Position numbers and translations under genes: made by a program. The notes beneath the pieces were generated by a model. That model was not told the DNA's origin. It made no database searches and saw only the letters and a list, made by a program, of their open reading frames with translations. From contig NC_091929.1 of assembly GCF_041260155.1 (NCBI RefSeq), positions 28,332,080 through 28,396,079 of the forward strand: a stretch of 64,000 nucleotides of DNA, given 5' to 3'. Source of the DNA: Ptychodera flava (taxonomy: Eukaryota > Hemichordata > Enteropneusta > Ptychoderidae). Positions 23,501 through 34,300 of this stretch are shown in pieces. The first letter of the stretch is position 1, and every line of letters starts with the position of its first letter.

Positions 23501-24291
23501 CCCTATCACTTCTGACAGCTGCGCGAGCAACAATACGCTTTTCAAAGCAAGGTGACAAGTTCACAGTTCCCTACACAGTAACAAAGCAGTTTTTCACTAA
23601 CGACTAAACTATCTCACATACCAGTCTGAACAGAAGATTAGAAATGAACATAGCATCGCTATCGCCCACATACTTCCCCCCTCCCGACAAACAAACCTCC
23701 ATAAAAAGAGGAACATCGAGGCTTACCAGTTCTCTTACTATAGAACTATGAAAGTGAGAAATTAAAATATCTAACCAGATGTTTGTGATAACTGAACTTT
23801 TTCAAAGGACAATGAAGGAAAGGTTGATGTGACATAACGATACTGACTTACATCTGAGTGTCCCACTCTTCACTGGAGAGTCATGTCATCTTCAGTGTAA
23901 AGCGTTACTCACACAACAACTGAAGTGAAGGTCACCAGTGGTAGGCAAAGTCGCTACCGTTTGAAAAAAGGTGAAAGAAAACTTACCCAGTGGCAGTAGG
24001 TTCTTCACGAAAATCTCTGTCTCGGCTCTCTCTGCAATCTTGTGATTGGTATTCAACCTGGAAGAGGACAGGAAAATAGGTAAGGGTGTTATGAACGCAC
24101 GGTGTGAAGACCAAACTGTCCTGGCTCTCAAGGGCATAGGAAGTTATCCGGTACTATCTCTCTCTATGACTCAAAAGTCACCTACGAGAGATATGAACTT
24201 CTCTGCACACAACTCGACAAAAACTTTTGAACTAAAAATTAACTAAAATTTTCGATCAACCGTTTACCTCGATGTCGGCACTCGCTGGCAT
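5518..24291 (-). CDS. BCL2L14-like: BCL2L14 (Bcl-G)-like BCL-2 family protein, nine exons, with apparent breaks
   Basis: Exons on the minus strand: 24291-24268, 24057-23987, 12346-11582, 10929-10400, 9976-9872, 7689-7501, 6985-6851, 6226-6010 and 5568-5518. All borders are GT/AG; the first junction is phase 0, the second phase 2, the next five phase 1 and the last phase 0 right after the GGW codon, where BCL-2 family genes characteristically carry an intron. The product would be about 695 residues: an acidic and then lysine-rich N-terminal half, a BH3 motif IAARLSAIGDRV followed by EFDDGL (human Bcl-G has HFQDGL), an AYDSFKDVAQTVI segment matching Bcl-G SYSVFKTITDQVL, a BH2 motif FAEWISSQGGW, and a short tail ending SEVD without a membrane anchor, as in Bcl-G (ends EEVD). 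The family regulates apoptosis at mitochondria or in the cytosol; the activity of this member is unknown. Three one-base indels (exons 3, 4 and 8) and one in-frame TGA (exon 4) interrupt the frame, so this may be a decaying gene, a null allele or sequence error. Confidence 0.72.
6010..6226 (-). CDS. BCL2L14-like: BCL2L14-like exon 8, BH1-BH2 region, with frameshift
   Basis: It begins VRNTAYDSFKDVAQTVIGQD and continues TSWKELALVLRLTRDAIKI in one frame. The last part, SKFIGDRFAEWISSQGGW, is in another frame. The switch fits one missing base near 6055-6066, and the 217-base length is one short of the expected phase. The exon ends exactly after the tryptophan codon with donor GTAAGT. Confidence 0.75.
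6851..6985 (-). CDS. BCL2L14-like: BCL2L14-like exon 7, insertion with second BH3-like motif
   Basis: 135 bases with a TTCTTCTCCAG acceptor. It codes IEIEQPDGNFEKEEEPLNF and MLGLRLRDHGDRRSSSEV. Using donor GTATAG after 6851 keeps phase 1 and the correct frame into exon 8; donor GTACGT after 6855 is also possible but gives the wrong frame. Human Bcl-G, as I recall it, has no counterpart between its BH3 helix and the following conserved segment. Confidence 0.65.
7256..7343. repeat. perfect 29-bp inverted repeat with 30-base loop
   Basis: The arms 7256-7284 and 7315-7343 are exact reverse complements (ends TGTACACCTACATTG and CAATGTAGGTGTACA). The structure lies in an intron of the BCL2L14-like gene. 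It could be a recent foldback element or a transcribed hairpin. Confidence 0.85.
7501..7689 (-). CDS. BCL2L14-like: BCL2L14-like exon 6 with BH3 motif
   Basis: 189 bases, phase 1 to phase 1. It opens DLSSEEEYKPFKDRSEKEKE and contains IAARLSAIGDRV, a textbook BH3 pattern with the invariant leucine and GD pair. EFDDGL follows about 10 residues later, as HFQDGL does in human Bcl-G. This exon is the best single piece of evidence for the family. Confidence 0.8.
7690..9169. other. intron 5 of the BCL2L14-like gene, proximal part
   Basis: No exon or repeat recognised apart from short simple stretches. The chance frames here have no family features. Confidence 0.5.
9170..9402. mobile_element. TTAA-flanked MITE, family A
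   Basis: The ends are CCCTTTGAGAG and CGCTCAAAGAG, bounded by TTAA at 9170-9173 and 9399-9402. Orientation is opposite to the 184-404 copy, and the interior matches it. Confidence 0.85.
9872..9976 (-). CDS. BCL2L14-like: BCL2L14-like exon 5
   Basis: 105 bases, phase 1 to phase 1, with a CACTGATACAG acceptor and GTAAGT donor. It codes ITEALEMELDRDLRIRHDSA and then an acidic linker ending VVTDGGNE. Confidence 0.7.
10400..10929 (-). CDS. BCL2L14-like: BCL2L14-like exon 4, with frameshift and TGA
   Basis: The acceptor is TTCTCTCACCAG and the donor GTATGT, phase 1 at both ends. The first part reads DAITPSSLSSNDILESDSAT and on to a basic tail. At an A-run (plus-strand T-run 10607-10612) the frame changes to MKDYPEEFPLIYNGGSDDTD, as if one A were missing; the 530-base length is one short of a multiple of three, which agrees. 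An in-frame TGA at 10472-10470 separates GDQHDQQV from ITELCRDSSTTDWLAQRQQ, and the latter joins exon 5 in phase. No splice signal explains either break. Confidence 0.6.
11582..12346 (-). CDS. BCL2L14-like: BCL2L14-like exon 3, N-terminal acidic/basic region
   Basis: A 765-base exon with a TTCTTCCCAG acceptor and GTAGGC donor. The 5' two-thirds reads ENLQEVIHPRTVMATTP and on to an acidic patch IEDDVDDDEDSEPKSSS and a helix ending LDQIQAKLENQ. The remainder is open in another frame (TELSQVTHKVKKLSDFKEAD, then a lysine-rich stretch, then SILTPSSAAS), which joins exon 4 in the right phase. Exon length modulo 3 and the frame switch both fit one extra base near 11,837-11,853. Confidence 0.65.
14061..14150. 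mobile_element. miniature element, family B, inverted copy
   Basis: Its reverse complement matches 1458-1550, including CCCTTTCACCACCA and an internal CCATTGTT. TTAA lies at 14147-14150; the other end is eroded to GTTCACCCC. Confidence 0.7.
18284..18566. mobile_element. TTAA-flanked MITE, family C
   Basis: The ends CCCTTTTCCTGCCA and TGGCAGGAAAAGGG are exact inverses apart from one position, bounded by TTAA at 18284-18287 and 18563-18566. The interior is non-coding. A shorter relative lies at 28,988-29,187. Confidence 0.8.
19490..20330. repeat. satellite-like tandem repeat, ~205-233-bp unit, about 3.7 copies
   Basis: The landmark GACAATAGTTC recurs at about 19568, 19801, 20006 and 20228. 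Between these, shared blocks include ATAAATCATCATC, ACTTCGGAAGCTGATAAA and AATATAATATTTATATCTCC. Copies differ by substitutions and small indels, so the array is not young. Confidence 0.8.
21840..22067. mobile_element. TTAA-flanked MITE, family A
   Basis: The ends are CCCTTTGAGTGCCAA and CACTCAAAGGG, with TTAA at 21840-21843 and 22064-22067. It has the same orientation as 184-404. Confidence 0.85.
22705..22922. mobile_element. MITE, family A, left end eroded
   Basis: The right end GGCGCTCACAGGG with TTAA at 22919-22922 is clear. The left end near 22705 is degraded. The interior matches the inverted orientation of the family. Confidence 0.7.
23039..23052. repeat. short AAT microsatellite
   Basis: About four to five AAT units. 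It is minor and lies inside the large intron of the BCL2L14-like gene. Confidence 0.6.
23987..24057 (-). CDS. BCL2L14-like: BCL2L14-like exon 2
   Basis: 71 bases with a CTCTTCCAG acceptor and GTAAGT donor, phase 0 to phase 2. It codes a charged stretch, VEYQSQDCRESRDRDFREE. It is followed by an 11.6-kb intron. Confidence 0.6.
24268..24291 (-). CDS. BCL2L14-like: BCL2L14-like exon 1 (coding part)
   Basis: The start ATG lies at 24291-24289 and codes MPASADIE, with donor GTAAAC directly after 24268 (phase 0). This ATG is chosen because the frame continues exactly through exons 2 and 3 into MATTPVLSSD. An internal ATG in exon 3 (12309-12307) is an alternative start. Confidence 0.6.
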
Positions 24292-25352
24292 GCTAAATAG
24301 GTTCCTTGCTCCAAATTTCGGATTTCGTTGATACGTACGACGTATATGACCGACCTCCTGGTTGGTATCGACACTAAACTATGTATGAGGCAACGCTAAG
24401 CGGCGCCGTGTCTTTTATTCGAAAAAGCGGAAGTTGGTTCGCATTACGTTTCCGCGAATTGGGTATTTCCCCGTAGTTAGGCAAAAGGGTTCAGTTTGTT
24501 GGCAAGTGACGTTAAAGAAACTGATAACTTTCAACCAATATAAACTTTGCAATGAGGTGTAGGCGTGTGCCACTATTTTTGGAGACCGACCGACCGTAAC
24601 ATAAATACCACAGGAGCGAAGCCCCGTTGGGTAATGAGTCTTGTTGGGTATATGGTCCCGTCACAGGGACTTTCGATTTTCACAGTTTCGTCACGCCGGT
24701 CCGTGCCAAACTTCTTGGCTTGCATCATACCGTAAAACCCTATTTACTGCCGAGTTCTCCATGAAGGATCTGACCGATTCACTAAAAATTCTGAATCTCA
24801 AGGATAAACTGTTCTGGCACATTTTACCGCCGAAAATGTTGGTGCTGTAAAATTCCAACAAACATTTTTATCGCCACTTCAGATCAGCGGCACAACAAGT
24901 TAAGTCAGTCGACGGGTTTTCTGAAATCCTACCTGCCATATTACTTTTTTCTTCAAAAGCAGCTCCAAGATGTCTCCATAATTATCAAGAAAACGATGAT
25001 CTCATATATGACTAATCGTGGGCTGCGTGAAGTAGTTCTGTTAGACCTCTCCTCATAAAATATTACAGCAGAAGCATTCGTTTTCGTGCTTGGCGAACCG
25101 GAAGAACTTGCGCTTGCCAGCCTGCTTTTCTTGTGGCCTCGAGTTTCGCGAGACTTCCAATTTTGTTGCACTCTTTTCCCAAATGGAAAGGAAATAATGT
25201 TTTTTCATATACAAGATATTTGTTCGTATTCGTTAACACAGAGGAAAAACAAATCAATTTTTCACTAAAGAGACTGGAAATTTGAAAATTATAGTTTAGA
25301 GTAATAGTGTCACGAGAGTACAAACAATCAAACAGCTTATTATGTATTCAAA
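24292..25352. promoter_or_regulatory. head-to-head intergenic region, probable divergent promoters
   Basis: About 1.06 kb separates the start codons of the minus-strand BCL2L14-like gene and the plus-strand MRPL23 gene. The stretch near 24,300-24,480 is visibly richer in CG dinucleotides than its surroundings. No TATA box is placed convincingly, and frames inside it have no recognisable features. Shared regulation is an inference from geometry only. Confidence 0.5.
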
Positions 25353-25369
25353 ATGTCGCGGTTCATGAG
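25353..25369 (+). CDS. MRPL23: MRPL23 exon 1
   Basis: ATG at 25353 codes MSRFM plus two bases, followed by donor GTAAGC. The two leftover bases join the first base of exon 2 to make an arginine codon. The exon is too short for similarity alone, so phase and position decide it. Confidence 0.75.
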
Positions 25370-28300
25370 GTAAGCATGGCTGACTATCTATGTTTTACAA
25401 TTATTTTATTTCAAGGCCTCCGCTGCACGATGACTGTCTTCCAAATTTATAGTTAACATTATAGCAATTTTAAACACCCAAGGTTGGTTTGCTATCTATT
25501 GTTTAAAGCTACGATCGCTGCTATTGTTAATAGGTCATCAGGTGTTGCGTCCTCGGTATATTGGCTCTTAGCCGATAGCCCTTCGTACAGGTTTGTGTTC
25601 CCGGCGTAAAACTGCCTCCACAGGGAACAGACAGACCTGTACGCAGGGCTAATTGGCTATATGACGTATGATGGTTGTGTGTGCGGTACTAGTATCAGCT
25701 ACCAGTACATGTACTGGGTAGGAAGGTCCCTCGGAGAGTCCAGTGTACCGATATAGTAAAACATAAGCAGAAGGCAACCGCCGTGTGGCCAAAATGTACG
25801 CGAGTATCTAAAATAGGTGTGACTAGTCACTATGACCTAGTCTGCGAAGCCGCTTTGTCGTGTTTGTGTTATCGTGACAGGACAATGTGCTGTTGCACTT
25901 TCTTTTTCAATATCCGGAAAACGGACTGCTTCATTCATGTCGGTTCATTTGTAAACGGAAACATTGCACTTGCTACTTTAATTAATTTGTTTTTACACAC
26001 TATTGCTGAGGTTATTGATGATATATTTGATAAAGAGGGCGTGTCGAAAGTGAACGATTGTGTAGGTAGCTGGCGACAGTGGCGAGTTCTGATAAAGATA
26101 TTTTTGCCAAGTACTTCCTTGTTTTGTTAATACATGACACTGACAGTGCGCTCACATATAGTTAACGTTATCTTCGCACAGTACCCATCAAATCAAAGCT
26201 TAGATTTTTCTCCTGCAGCGTAAAACTTGATACACTTCAAATACTGGTAATAAAGTACAATCATGGTAGAAAATCTTACATGCGTTTTTTGAAGAGTGCA
26301 CCATTTGTAAATCTGTCGCATTTATGATAGAATTCTATCAGTGCAATGGCAATAACAATGCAAATACTCAATTAGCTTGAACCTTTGTGGGCGTTATCTT
26401 AGTTATTTGGACTGCAGTCAGATTCCTGCAAAGTGCCAATATTGTAATCAATATGATTATGATTTCATTTGAAGGGGTAAAAAAATCTACACTTAGCTTT
26501 CAGACAAATATAGTAGTCCTTTAAGTTTTCATTTTTTTATTGCAGAAACGTTGCAATCATTTTTCATAATAACAGAATTTTCAGTTTCCCCTGAAGTGGC
26601 AGAATACAAACTGAGAAAACAAAAGTTGTAAGAGGTAACACAAGAAAAGAGTTGTTCATACAGACTCACCTCAAGTCGCCTTCCCCCAAAAAACTGATGA
26701 AATTACTCAGCGTAAATAAAAAAAAACATTTCATGTACATGTACATGTATACAATTTAGTGAACCAATTTCTTTGAATTTTTTGCTCGCGAAAAGTGTCA
26801 TTGTTATTGTTGTATCGCTAATGATCCTTCATTAAGATACTTGAGTGAATGTTGTTAAAAGTTTGTTTCTTCATCTTTTTCCATAGAACACGTACAGTAT
26901 CATGGATCAAATTTTTCCTGAAATCTGCTTTCAAGACATTTGTGAATGCTTATCAAAGTCACATAGCCCACACAGCAGTTTTCCTGCATGTGTACACGTT
27001 TTCTAATCAATTTTCACGCAATCAGTCTGACAGTACGTGACATAATTTCCACTTATCTATGATGACGTTGTAATGGAAGTAGCGAAGTATTTTGGGGTCA
27101 CCACCCTTTAACAAGTCACCTGCTCAGGTTCCATGGCCACACAAATAGTACCTTACATTAAGTTAACCATAGGTACGCCCCATCTCATCAAACCATTGTA
27201 GATAAGGTGTCCTAAATATAATCGTTTCCTTACATTTCGAAACCATGGATATGCCCTCGGATCATTGTAGATAAAGATGCCATTCTAAAAATATAATCTT
27301 TACCTTGCATTTGTTAGCCATGGATATACCCAGTCTCATCAAACCATTATAGATAAGATGTTTTTCTGAAAATATCATCAATTCCTTGTATCTGGAAACC
27401 ATTAAGGTGGTTGGAAAGGCTATTTTTGCACCAATTCTTTTCTCAGAGTTAATGTCAAGTTTCAAGTGTTAGAATCAAGATATTTAGTTCAAATTTTCAG
27501 GATAACTCCCTTAGTTAATATTTTCTCCAAAGAATAAAAATTGTATATTTGCAGCCATGATTTTGAAATATGACACCAGTAAATATTAAATTTAATTTTT
27601 CATATTTTTTTACATATTTGAATTTAATAATAATTGGATAGTATTAATATTACCAAATTAGTTATAAATATGTTGACACTATTTATTGTAAGATTTGTAC
27701 GGCAGGATTTGTAAAGATTGTAAATAAAATTTGTTATTATGATTTTACATGGGTTTATATGTCAAAAATTATTAAAAATTATTTCAAATTTCAAAATGTG
27801 ATTTTTCATAAAGTACTTCAAATACAGGAAATTGTGCTGTACAAATCTTATCTGTAACCTTGTTAATAGGCAGTAAAATTCCATGTCCATATCTCATTTC
27901 AAAGTTGGATTAAATTGGTATACAATTATGTAGGAAAACTGTTATTCTGTCAAAATGTTGAAAACAAGCCATATTTGCACCCCTCTTTTGAAGTCATAGA
28001 GCAGTTTTTTTTTGGTTAATCTCACTTTTGACACCTCTTTGACACTCAAAGAATCTAAAAATGCATTTACAATAGCAGTCACTCACTCTGAATGTCAGCA
28101 CCGCCTTGTCAAACTTTCCTGAAAAACAGCAAATAATGACTTTCCCTTTTCAAAATTTTATTAAAAGCTAGGGGACCTCTACCATAGTTAATACACTAAG
28201 GACTCCCCAACTTCTTCTTATTTGGTCAGTTTTTCAGAAGTTTAACAGGCTATAACTCTGCAATGCCTTTGTGCCCAAATGTCTAGTTTTTTTATTCCAC

Positions 28301-31300
28301 AGAGAATGTTGACTACTTTTATATTTTAATAGTTTTGTCGAAATTTATAACTGACGCTCTAGCCTTTACAACCACCTTAATACGCCCTGTCTCATCAAAC
28401 CACTGTAGATGATGTCATTGATTCTAAAAGTATAATCTTCATCTTACATTCAGTAACTATGGATATGCCCTGTCTCATTAAACCAGATGTCATTCTAAAA
28501 ATATAATCTTCAGCTTTAACCCTATTTTTGCATCGCCCAAACTCTTCATTATCTATAGTAAGTGTGGATACAGGGAATTTAAGTCAATAGGTTACAGTCC
28601 AAATCCTGTAGAATACACCTCAGTGACAGATATTCAGACTGTCAAATTGGTTTTTTTCCTTTTCTGATCTACCACTTTTGGGGGCTCATTTTAAAGCTCT
28701 TGGAGAAAGAACAATTTTCACAATCTCAATTTTTCGAAAATCAAATAAATTATTTTTCCTCATAGCGTCGACACTGGGATTGCAACCATTTTGAATTACA
28801 AATATTGGTCAGTGCTCGGTTATTTGTTTCTCCAGCACCAAACTTTGCACAATTACACCTGACTTTTATTCTTGATTTTGAAAGAGAATGATTGTAAGTT
28901 TCTCGAGGAAAGTTTGAGCAAAGATGTAAATTTGATACTACTGTAATGTATCATTTCCTCCAAATATCACCCATGTTTACTGTCACTCCTTTTCCTCAGT
29001 TAAAAGCAGTATTGAACCAAAACCATACCATTTGGCTTGGTCTGTTCGAAAAGCTTTAGTGTATGAAACTCATGTTTAACGGTATCTGTGATTTCAGGGG
29101 CCTTCAAATGTTCAACATATTGTGCTTCACTAGTTTTGACGAACTTGACCTGATGGTGAAATATGAACTTGGCAGGAAAAGGGTTAAAGATGTATACTCG
29201 CGTGGAAAATGCTGGAATGCCGAAGAAAAGGCACTCTTGCAAAATACTGGAACAACTGAATTATTCATGTGAACATGTTTTAACTTTCATCAATCATCAA
29301 CGTACCCTAGATACAGTGTTTACATTGGTCGTAGGGGTCCCTGGCAACTTTTGAGCCGAGTTCTGATGACTGCCTCCCATTAATAAAACAAAGTGCCCCA
29401 CAGTTTCACTGCTTAACTTAGAATAGACGTTTTATCATGCATTTAATCAGAATTGTTCTCCGCTGTTACACGTCTAGTTTTAAGTTAAACTACATGTATG
29501 TTTGACTGTCATATGTTGGAGTAAATTCAAGTGTATTCAAATTTGTAAGTTCACTATCACATGTTTTGTATTTGTGTGAAAATCCATGAATACACTCTTT
29601 ATAATGGCTTGATGACTCAAAATTGGGGGACAAAACTCTCCAGATACTAATATACCAAAAACATGAGCCTCTATCATGTCACGGTTCCTCCGTAACAAGG
29701 GACTGTGATCATGTGACCAATTTGATTTCAGGCCAGATATGGCTTGATGAATATGAACAAGCAACCAGCCTCCCTACATCATATACATACACATATACCG
29801 GTACTGTAGTGTACTTGGCTGAACCATATAAACTTGCTTACTTGCTTGGTTATTAATATAATTATAATATCTGTTAGTTTAATTTAATTTTAATTCAATG
29901 AATTTAGTTTAATTTAATTTAATTTAATTTAATTAAGTTATTTATCAGTTTGTTTCTCGTTTATTTTCATTTTTCAATTTGTATATTAAACAGGTCCAAT
30001 TTTTGTGTATATTTTTGACTTGTTTATATTTTCAACAGGGTGTCCAATTATTTGTTCATAAGTTTAATATACGGTCCTAGCCCAACAAATATAAAAAAGT
30101 TTACTTTAATTATTACCATTGTCGGTAAAGTTTGAAGTTTACAAAGGTCAGAGTCATCTTTGTGCTAAAATAAATGTAAAGGGTATAATCATAACATGCA
30201 GGGACCTATGGAACATTGGTTTAGGAGTATATGCTAAAACCTCTCATTTTTATTCCGCAAAACCTTTGATTTTTATTGCTCAAAAACTCTTATTTTTATT
30301 GCTCATAAATAAACCATTTACCACAGATGTAAGAATTTCGATTTCACACTTTGTGTAGTGTATTAAAATGAGGAAAATTTCAAGGTCATATATGCCAATC
30401 CTGAGAACTGTCATTCCCAGTGCCTGTATGATAGGGCTAATTTATTTTATCTAACACACACCGATTGTGATATTAATACCAGAGTTTGTGTTTTCAGTGC
30501 TGGGATATGATGTAGTTTCGGGCATGATCTGTTGGAGACCAGAGTGTGTGTTTTCAGTGCCGGGACATGTAGTTCCTAGCATGATCTGGTGGGGACCAGC
30601 GTGTGTGTTTTCAGTGCTGGGACATGTAGTTCCTGGTGTGATCTATTGGGGGAAACCCTCATGAGCAACCCTAGATTCTAGAGCAGTGTGTCATTCAAGA
30701 GCTTGTTAGAACATGCCTGGGGACCCTTTGTCTGTCGATAAAGAAAGCGTGACTATTACAACTGGTGTGTCCCATTCTACAGTAACTAAAATGACACTCT
30801 ATCATGTCTATGGTGAACAGCACACATGGGTTGTTGTCATAGTTATTTAAATGCAGCGCTCATCAGTATGTTGTGTGATTCATCGTAAGGTTTGCTATTT
30901 TTGGCCATTCATTCATGTTTGCTCATCAGGCTGTACCGTTTTCACAACTGCCACACAGAATGTAGGTCACAGTCACAGTAAAATCAATATTCAATGAACC
31001 TGCAGTTTAAAACTGTCTCCTACAGCTGTCTCCTGATTTACCATACATGAGTCATCAATTCAGTGGCAGTCATATTACATGGAAACAATAAAGTGATTGG
31101 GAAACTTGAGTTTGTAGATATGTCTACAAATATTTTTGAACCACGACCTATGTACCTTTCAAAGTTTTGAGCGAACGCAGAACAAAGTATTGAAGTTCCA
31201 GTACTCTGGCCTTGTGCATTTTTCACCGTGTCTCTTGCATTTGGAAGATATTGATTAGATTCTTTCATTGGGTGAAAAAGAGCGTAGAAAGCTATGATAA

Positions 31301-34300
31301 CTGCTTGGTATCTGGTGAGCTTTCACAGTATGCCCCAAATAACAGTGTTTTTGCTGACTCCCCGCGTCCTATTAAAGTTTGAAGGAGGAAAGAGGAAGAA
31401 AAATGTGGCTCATGTACAGTGTACACAAGGTCAGTGTTATTTGTAAATGGAGGTTTGATGGGATTTGGTACCAGACTCACAATCAAAGGATGGTGAGTTC
31501 AGGACTCTGGTATGGTCAGTATAGAGCAGTCTCTTTCAGAGAATATTCAGTATTGAGACTGGAACATACCAGGTAGTGTTGTGCCCTTGTCCAAGTCACT
31601 TTAGGCCTCATTGGCTTGTAAGTAGATGATGGATGCTCATCATGTATATGTGCTTTTTACCATCGAATGATGGAATGGATTTTTAAAAAAAATTATTTCA
31701 TTTATATCATTTGCAAAATTTTAAATCGGAAAGACACCTGTGTGCCTGAATTCTGAGAATGACGTGGAGTTGTACACGGACAGGGAAGGTTACACTCAAC
31801 AAGGTAGAGTGGGTGCATTCTTTGCCATAGTGCTCATAGCACTACGAATGGCACAAAGGTCAACATTAAAGGAGGTCATAAACTGTTATAGGGTGGGTAC
31901 CTATTATCAGAATATCATAAATTGTTCCCATGGTGTAATTCTCAATTTGTTCTGGGCATATAAATGGATCAAAGGTGCTGTCAGTGGGTCGTTACTTTTG
32001 AATTTTTCTATTGTTTGAGGAGTCCAGGTCACAGGTCAGCGTCTTCAGCCATGCTGAAAGAGTGGTTTACAAACAAATGTATATTTCTCATCTGCCGATA
32101 AGAAACTATAAGATAAGGGCTACTGCAGTTGCTGCTATACATTGAGCTTCTGTGAAGCTAGCCATCGTTACCTCAGATTTGGACGAAAACCACAAACTTG
32201 AATACAGCAGATGGCAGTACCAAACCACATCAGTGTACAATGCAGCAATTGACATTGACATTATTTGAGTGTATGCACCTTGAAAGTGAAAGACTTAAAC
32301 TTTTGCACAAACTTTTCTTTAAGAAACTATTCAACCATTCTCTTTCAAAATCAAGAATAAAAATCAGGGGTCACCGCTCAAATTTTGGAACTAGTGGAAC
32401 AATAACCCAAGATTTACCGATATTTGAAATTCAAAATGGCCGTCATCCTGAGTTAACTCTATGGAGAAAAATAAACGTTTTCGAATTTCAAAAAACTAAG
32501 CTGATGTAAAGAGCTTCAAAATGAGCCCCACAAGTGGTATATCAGAAGAGAATTGTGAAAGTTTGAGAGTCTGAGTGAATGTCCATCCCATTCTACCTTA
32601 AAGAATATTTTTGTTTTCTCGATGTCAAGAATAAAGAGAACTTAGTCCCTTTTAGAATAGTTGACCAAGTATTATAAAAACATTGATTATTTGTTGGATT
32701 TCTTTCCATCATTTTCTCTGATAGATGAAGTCCACTAATTCAAATCCTGGTGAAATTGTTCATAAATATTCTATTGTTTTACTGGCAAACTTTCTAGCCG
32801 CACTGACTGGTACATGTAATGGCCAAAATTGCACAACTGGCTGTCAATAATCTACCTGAAGCTACAATTGGTTTCAATTTGTAGAGACAACTCAGTATGT
32901 GAGACAGTTGTATTGCTTTTACAATATAAATGATTAGCTTTGGTATCACCACACATTCCAAAGTCACCGACTCATTGATTAGTTACGGTAAACCAGAATT
33001 GGGCAATTCTGTCTGAACTGATAGATGAACAGTTGATTGCTCTTGATCTACAATGTAACTGTTTTTTGTAACAAATACAGCTGAAAGTTAGAAAATGTTT
33101 ACTGAAGCTAAAACTCTCACACACACAGAGTTGTGGCGCCGAATTGAAACCCACTGTACGATGGCCGTTGTCAGGCCGTGGACATGGACAACAACTTCCT
33201 GCTACATCCACCAGTACTTGCCAAACTGTATTTACTCAGTTACACATGGTGACATAGAGGGTGACACACCGTAGACTCAGTGGAATGGAAGACAGCTTCA
33301 CTGCCTATTCTCACACCTACTTTCAAACAGTGGAAATGTCCGACCACACTACTGTGTAGAACAATAACAATGGACAGCATTGTTGAATCGTTGTGCATGA
33401 ACAATTTTTTGTTGACTCAGTATTGTGAACTTTACAACCTTTGTTTCTTACCTCCTTTTTTTGGCCAATAAGTTATCTAAGGTGTCAGTTTCGCAGAAGA
33501 CCGCTTCCGCGCTTATCATTGTTACTATAAATAGAACAGTGTTGTTATCATTTTGTTTAGGGGACTTGTGAGTAAACAGAGGTGTGTTTTCTTTTATTGC
33601 AGGTATCGCCTGTGGAGTCCAGGCAACCCACAGAATAGGGTGTTTTTCACCGACTTTTACATGGCATTAATGTCACCTACACAGCCCACGCCACCCAATC
33701 AAGTATGGTTCAAGTGCCCCGCAGAGTAAGTGCCTGAACAATGAACATCTACCACTTGCGGTTTAAACTGTCTCCTACAATATATAATTATATAATTATC
33801 AATAAATTTCTTTCTTTTGCTTGAAAGTTTGACAGATTTTAGAATATCTGAGTGTTAGTCTGCAATTATCAATAAATTACGTCTTTTTCATGTGCAAGTT
33901 TTGACAGATTTGAGAGTATCTGAGCTCGTGGTCTAAAAAGTTTGACTTTCAGTGATTAAAACATTTGATCTGGAGCTGTATTGCATCACATTATTCAGTC
34001 TCCTGTCCAGGAATTTTATAAAGCATTGCAGCTAATTTGCATATCAATCATAGTAATTGTTATGTTAATTAGATGTATTGTTTTTCTTAACCCTTTGAGT
34101 GGTAAAGTCAATTTTTGTCGCCTATTTCAAAATATACAGCAGTCAACTTTTTCTAAATTTTGCTAAAATTTTGATAAAAATCTGAAACCAATAAAATGTG
34201 ATGTTCGTTAGATCCAAAATTGTCAAAAAAATTACAGAAAATTCACAAAATTACTAAAATGTTGCACACAATAATTTTGCTGTGAAAAATTGCAGCGCTC

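Larger units (their letters stand above)
12347..23986. other. intron 2 of the BCL2L14-like gene (11.6 kb)
   Basis: No additional coding exon was recognised. It contains family B, C and A elements, the 19.5-20.3 kb satellite and long AT-rich stretches. Open frames such as 17485-17883 (132 codons) lack recognisable features. Confidence 0.55.

Noticed and set aside
25783-26130. 115-codon open frame (+) in MRPL23 intron 1
   Set aside because: Cysteine- and phenylalanine-rich chance frame without a domain or flanking splice signals that fit MRPL23.
30467-30664. Repetitive open frame with ~20-residue repeats
   Set aside because: Produced by a three-unit minisatellite whose period is close to a multiple of three.
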